Of a stretch of DNA of 64,000 nt, positions 1 through 10,837 are shown one piece after another; position 1 is the first letter of the stretch; every line of letters starts with the position of its first letter. Origin of the DNA: Citrus sinensis (taxonomy: Eukaryota; Streptophyta; Magnoliopsida; Sapindales; Rutaceae); NCBI RefSeq assembly GCF_022201045.2, contig NC_068558.1, positions 35,173,501 to 35,237,500 on the forward strand, in the 5' to 3' direction. The position numbers were made by a program, and so were the translations under genes. A model generated the notes under the pieces. The model worked only from the letters and a program-made list of their open reading frames with translations, made no database searches and was not told the origin of the DNA.

Positions 1-218
1 TTGGCTATCACTTGTTCTTCTGAATCGCTAGATGATTCAACTAAATTAGGCACCGTATCTATTTCAGAAAGCAAAGGCGACAATGATCGTTGCTTAGCTC
101 ACTTCGTCTGCTGTCTCAACTGGTGAGCTGTCTTCTCAATTTCAGGATCAAACACCTGTACGAGAAGAACGAACCATACACCAAGTAAAATGTAAAAAGG
201 ATTAAATAAATGACACCA

Positions 219-237
219 ATCCCCGGCAACGGCACCA
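219..237 (-). other. Primer-binding site, tRNA-Asp type
   Basis: The plus strand reads ATCCCCGGCAACGGCACCA, matching the acceptor end of plant tRNA-Asp except for one G-to-A. A reverse-transcription primer site on the minus strand is therefore expected here, 5 bp inside the LTR. Confidence 0.7.
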
Positions 238-242
238 AAATT

Positions 243-1435
243 TGATGGTTGTCGAAGCCAACAAAAATAAATTCCTACTCTAAATAAATTGTATATAGTG
301 ATTGAGCAGGGTCGTATCCACAGAGATCGGTAATTATTTAAATCCTTTTAAAATGTAAAACATAAAATGGGGGAATTGTTGACAATAATAAAAATCAAAT
401 TAAAATAATAAGAATGCAAATTAAAGTTGTAATTCAAATTGGAAAAAGCTCTAGTTGAAGGAATTAACTCAGCTTGATTCGACTACTGATCATTGATTCA
501 AATATAGATTATTATTACTTATGAATAGACCGGTTATAGCTATTGAGACCCTCTAATAGCCAATCTCTCCTTAACTAGTCGATAACCAAGGTACGACCGT
601 TGGATATTTCCCTAATCAATAGACAACCCTAGATACGATCATAGGATTTAATCAATTGACAGCTTGAAAAACCAGAGAGACCCAAATCCTAATCAACACA
701 TATGATGATTCATTTAAATTAGATTGTTTATTCTCATAACACAACTCACTGCTATGTTATTTGTCACAAACATTAAAATCTTCATACGATGAATCCTTTA
801 ATTGACAATAGATTAAGTTGATAATTAAATAGTGGCCAATTACCTAATTAACAAACATAATCATGAAACTAATTCAGAGAATAAACAAATACCCAAAAAG
901 TAATAAAACAATTAAAACATAAGAAAGATCTCACAGTAGTGATGAATCAAAACTTCATTATCCTTCAACCAGAAAAATAAGTTTAGTTCTTCATAGAGAG
1001 AAGAGAAAAATTAGATCTAGGGTTTATTTCTTTTCCTCCAATCCAAATCCCCATTTTTTTCACAATAGATTCCTCCCTTAAATACTCTCTCTCTCTTCTC
1101 TTTTAGAGTTCTATTTAAAATAAAATACTAATATCTAAAATATTAAATTTGTAATTACAAAAATAATCAAAAATATAAAATATGTTAAACTAAAAATTGC
1201 AGGTTCGCAGTTGACAGCATGCGCCCACGCCTTATCAACAAAGTTCTTCTGCTGCTCATAATTTCTCCAAGAGAACAATCATCCTTAACATCATCTTATA
1301 GCTCAATTTTATCACTAATCAATAGAATTGCACCTACAAAAGTAAAACACAAGTAAATCACTATTATTAAGTGCAAAACATCAATATTAAGGGAAGTAAA
1401 CAATGCAAAACTAGTGCATAAATTGCACTCTAACA
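243..1435 (-). repeat. Long terminal repeat (5' LTR) of the gypsy-type element
   Basis: Bounded by TG at 243-244 and CA at 1434-1435 and adjoining the primer-binding site. It is non-coding and AT-rich, and holds a motif (around 305-325, GGGTCGTATCCACAGAG) that I recall from LTRs of large plant gypsy elements. Without the second LTR the outer end at 1435 rests on the TAACA terminus only. Confidence 0.6.
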
Positions 1436-1639
1436 CCTTCTCTCTCCTTTTCCTTTTACACTTCAAATGGCCTCTTGCTACTTTAATTATATTTCAACGA
1501 TAAGTACTTCTATTAACGAAGTTGAGATGTAATTAAAATTTTGTCCAAATTAATGACGAGCCTTAGAGTTTGATATTTCCAATCGGTATGATGATCAAAG
1601 CAAGATTTTTTTTTTAATCCAAAATAATGCAACTAGATT

Positions 1640-2060
1640 AGAATGTAATTCATAATTTATAAGGATCGTTAATTCTATTGGCTTTTGTAGCAAAACTATG
1701 GCGATAAGGAGATTTTTGAGCATTATCTCCCGAAGCTTTAGGCGAGAGATGGAATAATGGCTCTATATCAATGGTAGTTTCGAAATTGGGGCATGGAAGC
1801 AGTTGGTTTACAGAGGCCGTACAAACAGTTTATTTCTTATTTCTTTTCTTTTTCTTTTTTTTTTTTTGGGACAAAAACGTAGCTAGTCTTTTGTGGCCCT
1901 GCGAACTAAATTTTTCTATTTTGTGTTGTGTGTCTTCAACTAACATTCTTTTGTTGCGAATTGAGGCCTACATAGCATGATGTGTACGATTAGCTTGTGC
2001 AACAATGAGTAATGAAGGCATATATTTAAAACTCAAATAATAATGACTAGTCTAGCAAAA
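1640..2060. repeat. Non-coding segment duplicated at about 21910-22260
   Basis: The stretch from about 1660 resembles the stretch from about 21925. Shared strings include TTGGCTTTTGTAGCAAAA, ATGGCTCTATATCA and GGTTTACAGAGG. In both places the segment lies just downstream of a decayed receptor-kinase 3' end on the minus strand. It is best read as 3' flank that was copied together with the kinase gene. I recognise no protein. The short plus-strand open frames in both copies differ and are not conserved. Confidence 0.55.
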
Positions 2061-2094
2061 ACCAATAGATATAGCAGAGCAGCCTCTCGTGCAT

Positions 2095-2610
2095 GTTCAT
2101 ATTGGGAGATGAAGACGAAACTGAGGAAAGAAAATCTCTTGGATCCCCTTGATCACTTCCAGTGTAACACTCCGAAACTGTACACGTCGGGTTTTTCTGT
2201 GATCTTCATTGTGTAAGCAAGCTCCGCAAAGTCAACTGAAAAAAAAAAAAGAAAAAAGAAACATGGCTTACTCTGTTTTAAAGATCATTGTGTATTAATT
2301 AGAAAGCTTTCATAAGCCAACGGAACGTGTTACATAATGATATTCCTCAGAATGGCACCAAAAGAATATTATATACGTGGAGAAACAATGACAAATCCAT
2401 ACGTGCTTGCGCATACAGTCCAATTGCAAAGTGAGCTGAAAAGTGAGCTGCATATTCCAAATACAACAACACATTCTTGCTTGATATGCCTCGATGGTCA
2501 ATCGGTGGAAAGAAATCGTGGAGCAAATATTATCACATTCATTCTCTGATTCCAACCGAATAAATTCTTTTGATGTTGCATTACTGCTCAAGATTGTCAT
2601 TGTTAATCCT
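2095..2610 (-). pseudogene. LRR receptor-like kinase fragment (kinase C-lobe), decayed
   Basis: The minus strand from 2240 down to 2095 matches the last exon of the intact receptor kinase at 24762-28049. It encodes an ELAYTMKITEKPDVYSFGVL-like stretch (kinase subdomains VIII-IX), then a small deletion shifts the frame before LEVIKG. From 2600 to 2310 the minus strand resembles the preceding exon (ILSS...LDWSQRMN region) with many substitutions, so HRD and DFG are no longer readable. The LRR ectodomain, transmembrane segment and N-lobe are missing. It is a dead 3' fragment, the leftmost of a series of copies (2.1, 22.3, 24.8, 30.0, 36.9 and 41 kb). Confidence 0.75.
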
Positions 2611-2639
2611 GAGCTTCATTGTACAGACTTTATTTGGTG

Positions 2640-3370
2640 ATCTTTACCTCATGTAGATGCTTTACCTTTTCTTTCGCTTGTGGTCTTCACCTCTTGCATA
2701 AGCTTCACTTTTTCTTTCTAGAGATGCTAATGGCTTTTTAAACTATTATTTATGTTAACTTTTGGTTCTCTACTTTTCTTGCTCCCTGCGTGGAGCTTCT
2801 GATTTTTTTTTAAAAATTTCTTGTATTTAATGAAGGTAAAACTCATTTTGTCCCCCCTAAGCTGATCTGTTGCGTTTTCATTATTTCTTTTTTATTTTTT
2901 AGTCTTTGTTTAGCATCGCTTATGCAATGATCATAAGTATTTATTTAATTTCATAATCTCTTTTAAATTTATTATTGTTGCTAGTTAATTTTTTAGTAGA
3001 GTTTTTGAGGATTAACTAAGTTATTTTACCTTTACAAACAAAAGTTCAAATTCTGAAATTTTTAAAGTAAAGGTTGAAAAGCTTTTTAAAATGTTAAAAT
3101 TTTAAAAATATCATTTACTTATTTGATAATTTTATTTCATTTATTTCATAACATAATTTTAAAAGAAATTGCCTATTAAAGTAATAATTTTTAATAAAAG
3201 CTTTTGTTCACAATCAAATAATTAATTCTTTTTTATTTAAAAATTTTACTTGTAAAAGCTCAACTAACAAAACTAGAGTAAAATAAGCTTTATTTGAAAA
3301 ATTATACTAAAGCTCGTACACTAAAACTTTTCTTATATTGTCATGAATTTAATCAAGTGAAAAGAAAAAA
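2640..3370. other. AT-rich spacer, nothing recognised
   Basis: Very AT-rich with many T and A runs and no supported open frame or repeat. From about 3380 to 3500 it resembles 36670-36740 (ATGTGTTCATCACTGCCCCGTA), that is, flank of another receptor-kinase copy. Confidence 0.4.
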
Positions 3371-3527
3371 GTCAGTTAGTTTTGAGCTGCAACAGTTTAG
3401 TTACAAAACTCTTGAACGTATCCCCCATTCCAACTCGTCAAATGTGTTCATCACTGCCCCGTATGCTCTTCAAACTAAAATATATTTAAAATCAAAACTC
3501 TGATTGGACGTAGTCTTTTATACATAC

Positions 3528-4305
3528 CAGGAGGAATAGAGAAAACGAACGAATGCATAGACAGCTTCATGAGGCACCCCAGGAATTTTGATATATATGA
3601 AATCATTGTTTACCTTTGATTGCTGCAGAATATTCCCCAGCACAGGTGAGGCAATACTCTGCACAAATAACAGTTCTAACTTCAGGAATTTTCTCACATC
3701 GAAATTGAATATTAATGGTCCCAGGATTTCTTCTATCCATTTATAAACAGAGTAATTCCAAACACTGTATATTTATGTTGAATAGATGCCAACTCTTCAA
3801 GCAGGTTCAAAAATTGCTAACTTAGCCACTGGACCGTCTATTTAACATTCATAAGGTCATCTCCGAAGTGAAATTACTTTACAGTACTAAAGCAATTGTC
3901 ATTGAGAAAACCCGGTGTAGCTCTACTTTAACAGAGAAGTAAGGTAAAGTTCAATAAACTAACCAGTATACTGGAATGAACTGGGATACAGGATTTGTCC
4001 TCGGTAACAGCATAGACATCTGCACCATTTCCTTCCTTGAAAAGCTTATCCCATACATCCTTTGTTTCCTTTGGAACAAAACTACAATGTAAAAATCTAC
4101 TGGGATATTTGCTTTTTGTACAGGGTTTAATAGGGAGAGGGGGTGGCTTGGGTATACTACAGTTTTAGGGTACAGAAGAGGTGGGAACTTCCAGCACATG
4201 TAAAATATCGGCTGCATTCCCCTCCTCCACGTGTATATTAAACGACCCACAGAAGGATTCACCAGCGGCACAAAGCTAGGGAGACTCAATATCTGGCGAA
4301 GCCAT
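3528..4305 (-). pseudogene. BTB/TAZ-domain protein (BT family) fragment, two exons, broken
   Basis: Exon 1 (4305-3964) starts with ATG and later encodes PKETKDVWDKLFKEGNGADV and then VTEDKSCIPVHSSIL, the start of a BTB/POZ domain. A GTTAGT donor and a TTTGTGCAG acceptor lead to exon 2 (3659-3528), which encodes SIASPVLGNILQQSK, then IKIPGVPHEAVYAFVRFLYSS, and ends at a GTATGT donor. This matches BTB and TAZ domain proteins (BT1-BT5 of Arabidopsis), which are calmodulin-binding CUL3 adaptor-type nuclear proteins. The rest of the BTB domain, the BACK-like region and the TAZ zinc finger are absent downstream. Exon 1 has in-frame stops: TAG at codon 10 and another TAA before the proline-rich part. 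It is a truncated pseudogene with intron retained, so it came from DNA-level duplication, not retroposition. Confidence 0.8.
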
Positions 4306-4527
4306 CAGCTACAGAAGTATCTGAATATTCAAATGACACAATCTCGCTACAAGAACTGCATAAACAAAGTCAAATAAGAAAGTGAACAACAGTCACGAAC
4401 CCGTTATACGAAGGAGCACTAATCAATCAAGAACTTGTATAATGTTTGCTCTTTAACTAACATAAAATAAGCAATTAAGAGCGGAAGTAACAAAAAATAT
4501 CTAAATGCAACAATCAACGGTTGATGT

Positions 4528-4970
4528 TGTTGAAAAGTCAGCCCACAAAGCTTATTTTCACACGTTTTTTCTTGACAAATTGGAGGTTGGTGGCACAAAT
4601 ATTTGACAGGTTGTTGCCATGCATGCATTCAATTTTGGAGAAGCAAATTTGAAGACAAATTTCGATTTGAGAGAAATAGAGAGCAATTGCAAGTGAGTTC
4701 TTTGAGAGAATTTGAGAGAGCTTCCACTTGAGTGTTCTAGTGAGGTTCCATGTGGGTGTTTTGGGGTTGTGGGTTTTGTGAGTTTTTCTCACTTTTGTAA
4801 ATTCAATTTGTTACTAAAATTATCTTCTAGTTTTTACTTGTGGACGTAAACATTAAGCCGAACCACGTAAATTATTGTGTCCTATTTTTCTTTACATTTG
4901 TTTAACACTACATTTATATTTCTCCTGTAGTTGCAATATTAGTAATTGCTCAACCTGTGTTTCCGCAACA
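4528..4970 (+). mobile_element. Solo LTR of a Ty1/copia-type element, TSD GATGT
   Basis: 443 bp with TGTTG...CAACA ends, flanked by perfect 5-bp direct repeats GATGT at 4523-4527 and 4971-4975. Inside, at about 4841-4870, sits the GGACGTA...CCGAACCACGTAA motif, also present in the LTRs of the copia element at 30480-35973 and in the solo LTRs at 13640 and 28826. Solo LTRs arise by recombination between the two LTRs of a full element. It lies upstream of the BT pseudogene. Confidence 0.85.
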
Positions 4971-4975
4971 GATGT

Positions 4976-6611
4976 GCTATAAACTAATCCAAATATATAA
5001 CTACATGGTTCAAAAAAAATCTGAAGGTTGCATCAAAGTTCTTATATGAATAAACAAACAAGAATAGAATCAATACCATTCCCAAAGCTATTTGTTGAAT
5101 CATGCTGTTCGTGGGATTAAAATACTTCTACAAAGGAATCTTACAAAATCCAATCAATCAAACACACGTATTCACTTTGAAATTCGTGTTCATCAGTTCA
5201 AGTAACAACAAAATTTGGTCAAATGAACCATGCCATAATGTACCCAGATCAATTTAGTGAAATAATATAAAGCTGTAACCAGAATCATGCTTAGCTCCAC
5301 AGAAAAATATAAAGAATAAAAACTTTTAACCAGAGTCATGCTTAGCAGCAAATCTGGGTACAAAGTTAAGAAAAAATGAAGTGAAAATTGTGTGAATTAG
5401 GTGAGCTTTAATTTTCAAGGAAGGTAAAACGAAATCTTGAAGCAAAAGCGTTGACTGAAAAAACTGAAAAAAAATTAAAGCTTTAGTACATCGTCCTAGT
5501 CGATCAAAATTAGAAGAAGCAAAAGCTGGAGGAGATATTTGGAGTTTCCTTTTGGATTGATTTATCTCAGTAAAATTATTATTATTAATGTTAAAAGAAA
5601 GAATTTTTGATTTGATATGAAGTACTCGCCTACGTTGCAACAGTTGCAACGTACCACACTTTTTGTCCACATGCGTAATGGCCGTAGGATTTGGAGCGCT
5701 TTCATCTAACGGTTCAGATGAGTCCTGAATATAAGTAAAGTAGTCGGTTGCCAACCGAGATTGTAGATAAATATAATAAAAAATTAAATAACTCAAAACT
5801 GTTAAAAATTAGGTGATTGAATCAGTGTTGAGAGGACATGGTCGAATTCATTGCGAAAACCCATTAATTCTTGAAATCTGTTTCACACATAGTAAAATCA
5901 GATCATGAAATTAATTGCTAATTGAAGTGCGGTCGTATGAGGCTGAAGTAATTTTGAAATTGCGGCAGAGAAATTGAAGACAATTATATCGTTGTGGCAG
6001 CCAACAACGACCGACATTGGGTGGAGCCGAAACTTTAGGAATTAGGCAAATGTAATTATATGGGAAAAGGGTGGAAAAAAGTCTGTTTGATCCGTTGATT
6101 AGCCATTCGATCGGATGCAGCAGGTAACTACTGATAAGAAATTGTAAATTTTGAATGAAAGATTTAATTGTGGTAATGAAGTTAGGATTTTTTGTTATGT
6201 TTTTTATGGAAGAATTAGAGAAGGGGAGAATGCTTTCCAGGAAGCATTGTTTAATTTCTTTGTTTAATTATTGTTACTGGATTTGTAATGTATTTGAACT
6301 TGAAAATAAGAAAACAGTAAGATTTTGAATTCGTTGTTGGAGCTTTTAGAATTTAGATGTGTTTGGTTAATACTTATCTCATATTCTCCAGCTGCAATGC
6401 TTCTTTTTTTGATGTAACAACTCCCAGTTTGTTATATTTCTCTATTAGATTTTTTATTGTCAAAGGCTTTAGATTCTTCCAATTTCTTTTTTTTTTATCA
6501 CTATTTTTCTCTTTCTAATACTGATGATTTTGGTTTTGGTCTTGTTTTGTTGTTTTAAAAATTTTCCAACCTATGTATTTGATCATGGTTTCATACCGTC
6601 AGGTTTTACAG
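4976..6611. other. Spacer between BT and eL43 pseudogenes
   Basis: No gene can be supported. A 156-codon open frame on the minus strand (5796-5326) has no recognisable domain and a composition typical of chance frames in AT-rich DNA. The right part (about 5900-6610) should contain the old promoter, 5' leader and first intron of the eL43 copy; a possible first exon, ATGCAGCAG followed by a GTAACT donor, sits at 6116-6124. Confidence 0.4.
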
Positions 6612-7438
6612 ACAAAGAGGACCAAGAAGGCAGAAATTGTTGGAAAGTATGGTATGTATTAAGGCTAGTTTTATTCATTTTTCCGGTTTGTTTAGTGTCC
6701 TCAAGTATAGATGTTATGGTAATATAGGCTTAGATTTTTTTTTTCCCTTGGGATATTTTTATATCAATAGCAGGTAGAAATATTATATCTCATTAAGCTT
6801 TGAGCATGAATTGTGGGTTATTGACATGTTTATTCAAGAAAGCTTGCTACTGGCATTATATAAATAGAAATTTATAATAGGAAGCATATTATGAAAAGCC
6901 TTGTGGTGGTCTTTCTCTAGCTTCTTGTTATCCCTAGTTTGATGCTTTAGTTTCTTTTTGCATGTGTGGCTTGGGGATCTTGGAATTATAAGTATTATTC
7001 TTTTCCAAGTACTCATTATGGTGCCAGTCTTAAGAAGGTGGAGGTCAGTCAACACAGTAAGTACTTCTGTGAATTCTATGGGAAGGTCATACATTCCCCT
7101 CTTTCCTGCTCTTTATCATTTTTCATTTCTTTTTATGCTCATGGTTCAATGACTGTTCGCTTTTGCTTGTGGATGTATTAAATGTTTACATATTCCTTGC
7201 TGTAGGAAGTATGCTGTGAAGAGGAAGGTTGTGGGAATCTGCGGTTGCAAAGACTCTGGCAAAGTTGAAAGCTGGAGGTGCTTACACTTTGAAGAAACAT
7301 TCTCATTGGCTGTCATATTTACTTTTATAATTCAATTTAAATGATTCTAGATTCTGTCCTATGTTCCTTTTCAGGATTTCTAGTGCTGTGACCGTGAAAA
7401 ATATCATTTGGAGGCTGAAGGAGCAGATTGAGAGTTAA
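6612..7438 (+). pseudogene. RPL37A: 60S ribosomal protein eL43 (RPL37a) pseudogene with introns
   Basis: Pieces of eL43, a zinc-ribbon protein of the large cytosolic ribosomal subunit, appear in order with introns between them. Exon 6612-6651 reads TKRTKKAEIVGKYG. Exon about 7010-7085 reads HYGASLKKVEVSQHSKYFCE. Exon about 7210-7290 reads YAVKRKVVGICGCKD. Last exon 7375-7438 reads SSAVTVKNIIWRLKEQIES and ends in TAA. Defects: the acceptor before the second of these exons has lost its normal AG-G form; about four residues are missing after ASL; CEFCGK has become CEFYGK and KDCGK has become KDSGK, so two zinc-binding cysteines are gone; an extra G in GGCAAAGTTGAAAGC shifts the frame. Retained introns show genomic, not processed, origin. 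The start codon is uncertain. Confidence 0.85.
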
Positions 7439-8238
7439 TTTTGTAGCCAATCTATCTTTTTTTTTCATTTATTTGTGATGGGAGTAATTCCTGGGGCAAG
7501 ATTGTCTAAATGGATTTCTATACTTGGATATTTGGTTTAGAAAGTTTTGAATTTGAATCTCTTTATTAAATAGATTTTAATGGACTTTTAGTTTTATGGT
7601 ATTAGCCGCATGGTCTATTGCTTCAAAATTTTGGTGTCAAAAATCATGGCTATAATTATTTAAATGGGCCACAATAAAAATTGATCTCCACCATTAGTAA
7701 TCATTTATAAGAAACTAGCTCCAGTTGAAATCAGATATTTTGTTCGTGTATTTTAGTGAAATGAAATCAATTCCTTTAAAGGCATAAGTTGATTATCCTT
7801 TTGGATTTAATCTATTAAGGCATTGATTTGTTTCATTGAAAGAACTATTGAGTTCACATACAACAGAGGTTGGGCTCGAAGGTCTTCTACCAGCGCTCCA
7901 ACTCTTGCATTACATTTAGCTTTACAAAACTCTTAAGAAGATGGAAAAAGACAAATATTAACTAAACACACAAGCTATTGTTGTCACCTCTGTTCTCTCC
8001 TTCCATTCCCCATTAGTCTAGGAATGCATATAAACATTTAAAAAGACAGATATAATATAGTTCTCTTTCACCATCTTACTCTAAGAAGCATCATTAATGC
8101 AGGGACTTCAAAAATTTGAGGCCCCTTCGACAAAGAAAGGTGATGAAGATAGGACGATGACTCACTAATCATCATCGTCTAAAAGTTGTCTGGACTCTAG
8201 TCAATTGTATTACTATATGAGATGCATATAGGTATATA
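7439..8238. other. Spacer between the convergent eL43 and MORN pseudogenes
   Basis: About 800 bp of AT-rich DNA without a recognisable gene, RNA or repeat. It would hold the old 3' ends of the two convergent genes. Confidence 0.4.
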
Positions 8239-10398
8239 TCATAGAGTGGCAAGAGGGATGCTATCTTTGTTGTTGCTGTGATGCATTTGCTTTTGTACGG
8301 CCTTAAATACAGCAACTCTAGCTGCATTTATTGCGTTGTTAGCCGCTGCTACAGCCCTGTTAACTTTCTCATCTATCCTAGCCACATCATTAGCTTTTTC
8401 AGCCGCTTGTCGTGCTTCCTGATTACAAGATAACAATAAGAAAAAAAATCCCCACTCGAACAACAATTAACTTGAAGAAAGTTATGATGACATTAATAAG
8501 TTTGTGTAGCTCAGTGTGGTTTTCTCACAGACAACGAAAAATTTAAAAATAACTTCTGACTGTTATCTTAAATTTCATTAATCTTTCTAACATCAATAAA
8601 ATGCTGAAAGTGAAGACGTGTTAATTATATTACAAAAGGAACATTAAAACATCTACAGTGGGACAATAAAGCTGTAATAAATTTTAGGCACTAGCAGCTG
8701 TAGAGTGGTAATTGAATAAAAGTTTGGTTAAAAAGGTTCAAATACATGCATTGCATTGAGTACTTTGGAGTGGTAAACTGCAATAGGTGATACAGGATGA
8801 GTCGTATTCTGTGTGCTTGGAATGTCAATAATTCCATTTTGCCTAGATAGGTTTTCCCATTTTTGAATGTGTACATTCCAAGCCCTTGTCTTACACCCTC
8901 ATGCCAGACTCCTCCATACCAATGCCCATTGGCAAAACAATAGACGCTGAATCCATGTATCTTGTCCGCAAAATATACTCTAGCATATGTGTCCCCATTT
9001 CTAAGTAAGAAACTTGGATATCAATATGGGAAGAAAAAGATTCATATGCCTATGCATTAAAAAAAATAAACCAGAACAAACAATTACTACAATCTACCAT
9101 TAAACTCACTATCTAATAAAATTCAGCAATGTATCCAAACCAACAAAATGAACACAAATTATCCTTATAAATGACATCTTCAAGATCACTATAACCTTTG
9201 TCCACTGATTAATAAAATTACCATCAAACCTAAGCTCACTTGCATTATCATCCAATAGATGTCAGCGAATCCACTAAGGGGTAACAATCTAGTACTAATG
9301 TAAGAACACTAATTTGAAACCAGTGAAACACAATCACATGATCAATATCACTAGTAAACTCATGGTGATGAAATCAAATGATATAAAGAGCAGACTTCAT
9401 AGATCAAAACTACATGGCTCACACTATAATCCTTATTGACCATATTCTAATAGATAAATGCCTCATCTTTCCTCATCTATGCAAGTACCACTTCGTTAAT
9501 TCAATTGAATGCAATTAACAATGTCCTCAAAATCGAAGTAAAAACCAGAAAAGTAGATCAATAACCATGGAAACCAATGCAAATTCAAAGGTCATCGGTC
9601 CCCAACTCTGACAACAAATAGCGCAATCCAATCACAAAAACTTTATAAACCTTAACACGAGACATCCCAATTAATTAATAAAACTAAATCCATAAGGGGA
9701 AAAACATTACCTGAAATGGCAATGGCCAAGGTCGTGCTTGACCCCCCACTTAAATTCGCCAACATATCGACTCCCATCCTCACAAGTATGAACTCCACAT
9801 CCATGACTTTGCCCATTAGACCACTCACCTGCATAAGCATCTGTGGTATAAAACTTATAAACCCCAAATCCGTGCCTAAGATCTTGCCCATATTAGCCCC
9901 TATATCAGCTCCCTCTGGCCCAAGTCTCGACTCCGTACCCATCATATTTGCCAGTAACTCCAACCACCCTCATATCTGCCACTTAGATAATACACACCAC
10001 TCCCAGAATATTTCCCCTTTTGATACCTATCTTTATAAACGTCGCCCTTGCTGTAAACTTGCACCCAGCAACCCGAATTACCCCTCTTTTCTAGCTTGGG
10101 CCTTGACCTAATTGACCAAAACACAGGCAGAGGCGGCCTCAAGATTTTGGAAGAATTAGCAAGCTTAATTGAGGAAGAACAGACGAAGAACAAACGGATA
10201 AAAAGCAGGCGAGAAAGAGCAAGATTGAGAGAGAGCAATAAAGCCGCGGACAAGGCAAAACCCAATAAGAAATCGAGAAAAAAATGAATGACTCAGATGA
10301 AAAACAAGAAAATAAAAAAGGGCAACGATAACAACATAATCAGTTGCAAATGAACTCTCAAAGGACGGAAGTATTTGCAGCAGCAGATTTGGCAGCAA
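8239..10398 (-). pseudogene. MORN-repeat protein gene, decayed (three exons)
   Basis: Exon 1 (about 10265-9711, possibly from 10398) encodes a hydrophobic N-terminal part (LALSRLLFIRLFFV), then GCWVQVYSKGDVY and MORN units such as GKYSGSGVYYLSGRYEG, KYDGYGVETWARGS, HGFGVY..., AGEWSNGQSHGCGVHTCEDG and SRYVGEFKWGVKH; it ends CAG/GTAATG. Exon 2 (9000 to about 8700) continues with RNGDTYA, HGFSVYCFANGHWYGG and RQGLGMYTFKNG. Exon 3 (8418-8239) encodes an alanine-rich coiled tail (EARQAAEKANDVARIDEKV...) and a stop. This order fits the plant MORN proteins with an N-terminal membrane segment and Ala-rich C-terminus (At4g17080/At1g21920 type). Breaks: an extra A after the EGGW codons, a TGA where SRY is expected and a TAA where GQY is expected in exon 1, an upstream frameshift in the hydrophobic region, and a frameshift near the end of exon 2. 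Function is therefore lost. Confidence 0.8.
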
Positions 10399-10829
10399 TC
10401 AAAACGAAAAACAGAGACTAGGTTTGCGAATTCGGAGAATTGAATTGAGGGTTTAAGTTATTCGATCGGCACAAGAACTCCAACTGGCCACAACGGTTGC
10501 AAGTAGCTTGATCAATTATGTAATAATTAATTTCAGCCGTTAGATTGAATGAGAAGCACCCAACGGCTTCGTTCCATAAACACAAAAACTGTGGTATGAT
10601 ACCACAATTGCAACGTAAGCAGACCTGATATGAAACGAAGGAACGTGGGGAAAAGGAGAGGGGTGTGAAGAAGGAGTGAGAATGAAACGGTGATGTTTTG
10701 TGGGTGTAGTGGGGGGAACAAGTGGCGGGATGAGAAAGAGGCGAGTGACAAAAACAGGAGGGAAGTGAAAGGCAGTGCACGCACGAGTCCTTTATATTTA
10801 TTTTATTCATTAGGAAATTGTGAACAGTG
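10399..10829. other. 5' flank of the MORN pseudogene
   Basis: Likely the former promoter and leader of the minus-strand MORN gene. Open frames on the minus strand here are rich in Ser, His and Pro and show no family resemblance. Nothing else is recognised. Confidence 0.35.
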
Positions 10830-10837
10830 AGTTCCAG

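Larger units (their letters stand above)
1..1435 (-). mobile_element. Ty3/gypsy-type LTR retrotransposon, 5' part (runs off the left edge)
   Basis: A retrotransposon oriented on the minus strand. Its 5' LTR is 243-1435 and its internal region starts below 243 and leaves the window. The LTR begins TGATGG and ends TAACA on the plus strand, giving TG...CA ends over about 1.19 kb. Just outside it, at 219-237, lies the 3' end sequence of a plant tRNA-Asp with one mismatch (GGCACCA for GGCGCCA), which is the primer-binding site. Long LTRs with a tRNA-Asp site are known from Athila-like Ty3/gypsy elements; that lineage is inference because no coding sequence is visible. The first 218 bases are non-coding leader. 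The second LTR and the duplicated target site cannot be checked. Confidence 0.7.

Noticed and set aside
1771-1980. Open frame with a run of Phe codons (plus strand)
   Set aside because: Caused by a poly-T tract; the duplicated segment at about 22080-22200 does not keep the frame.
5326-5796. 156-codon open frame on the minus strand
   Set aside because: No domain, no similarity to a family I know, no splice or promoter context; AT-rich DNA yields such frames by chance.
10418-10810. 130-codon minus-strand open frame upstream of the MORN pseudogene
   Set aside because: Low-complexity Ser/His/Pro composition and no conserved motif; more likely old leader and promoter sequence.
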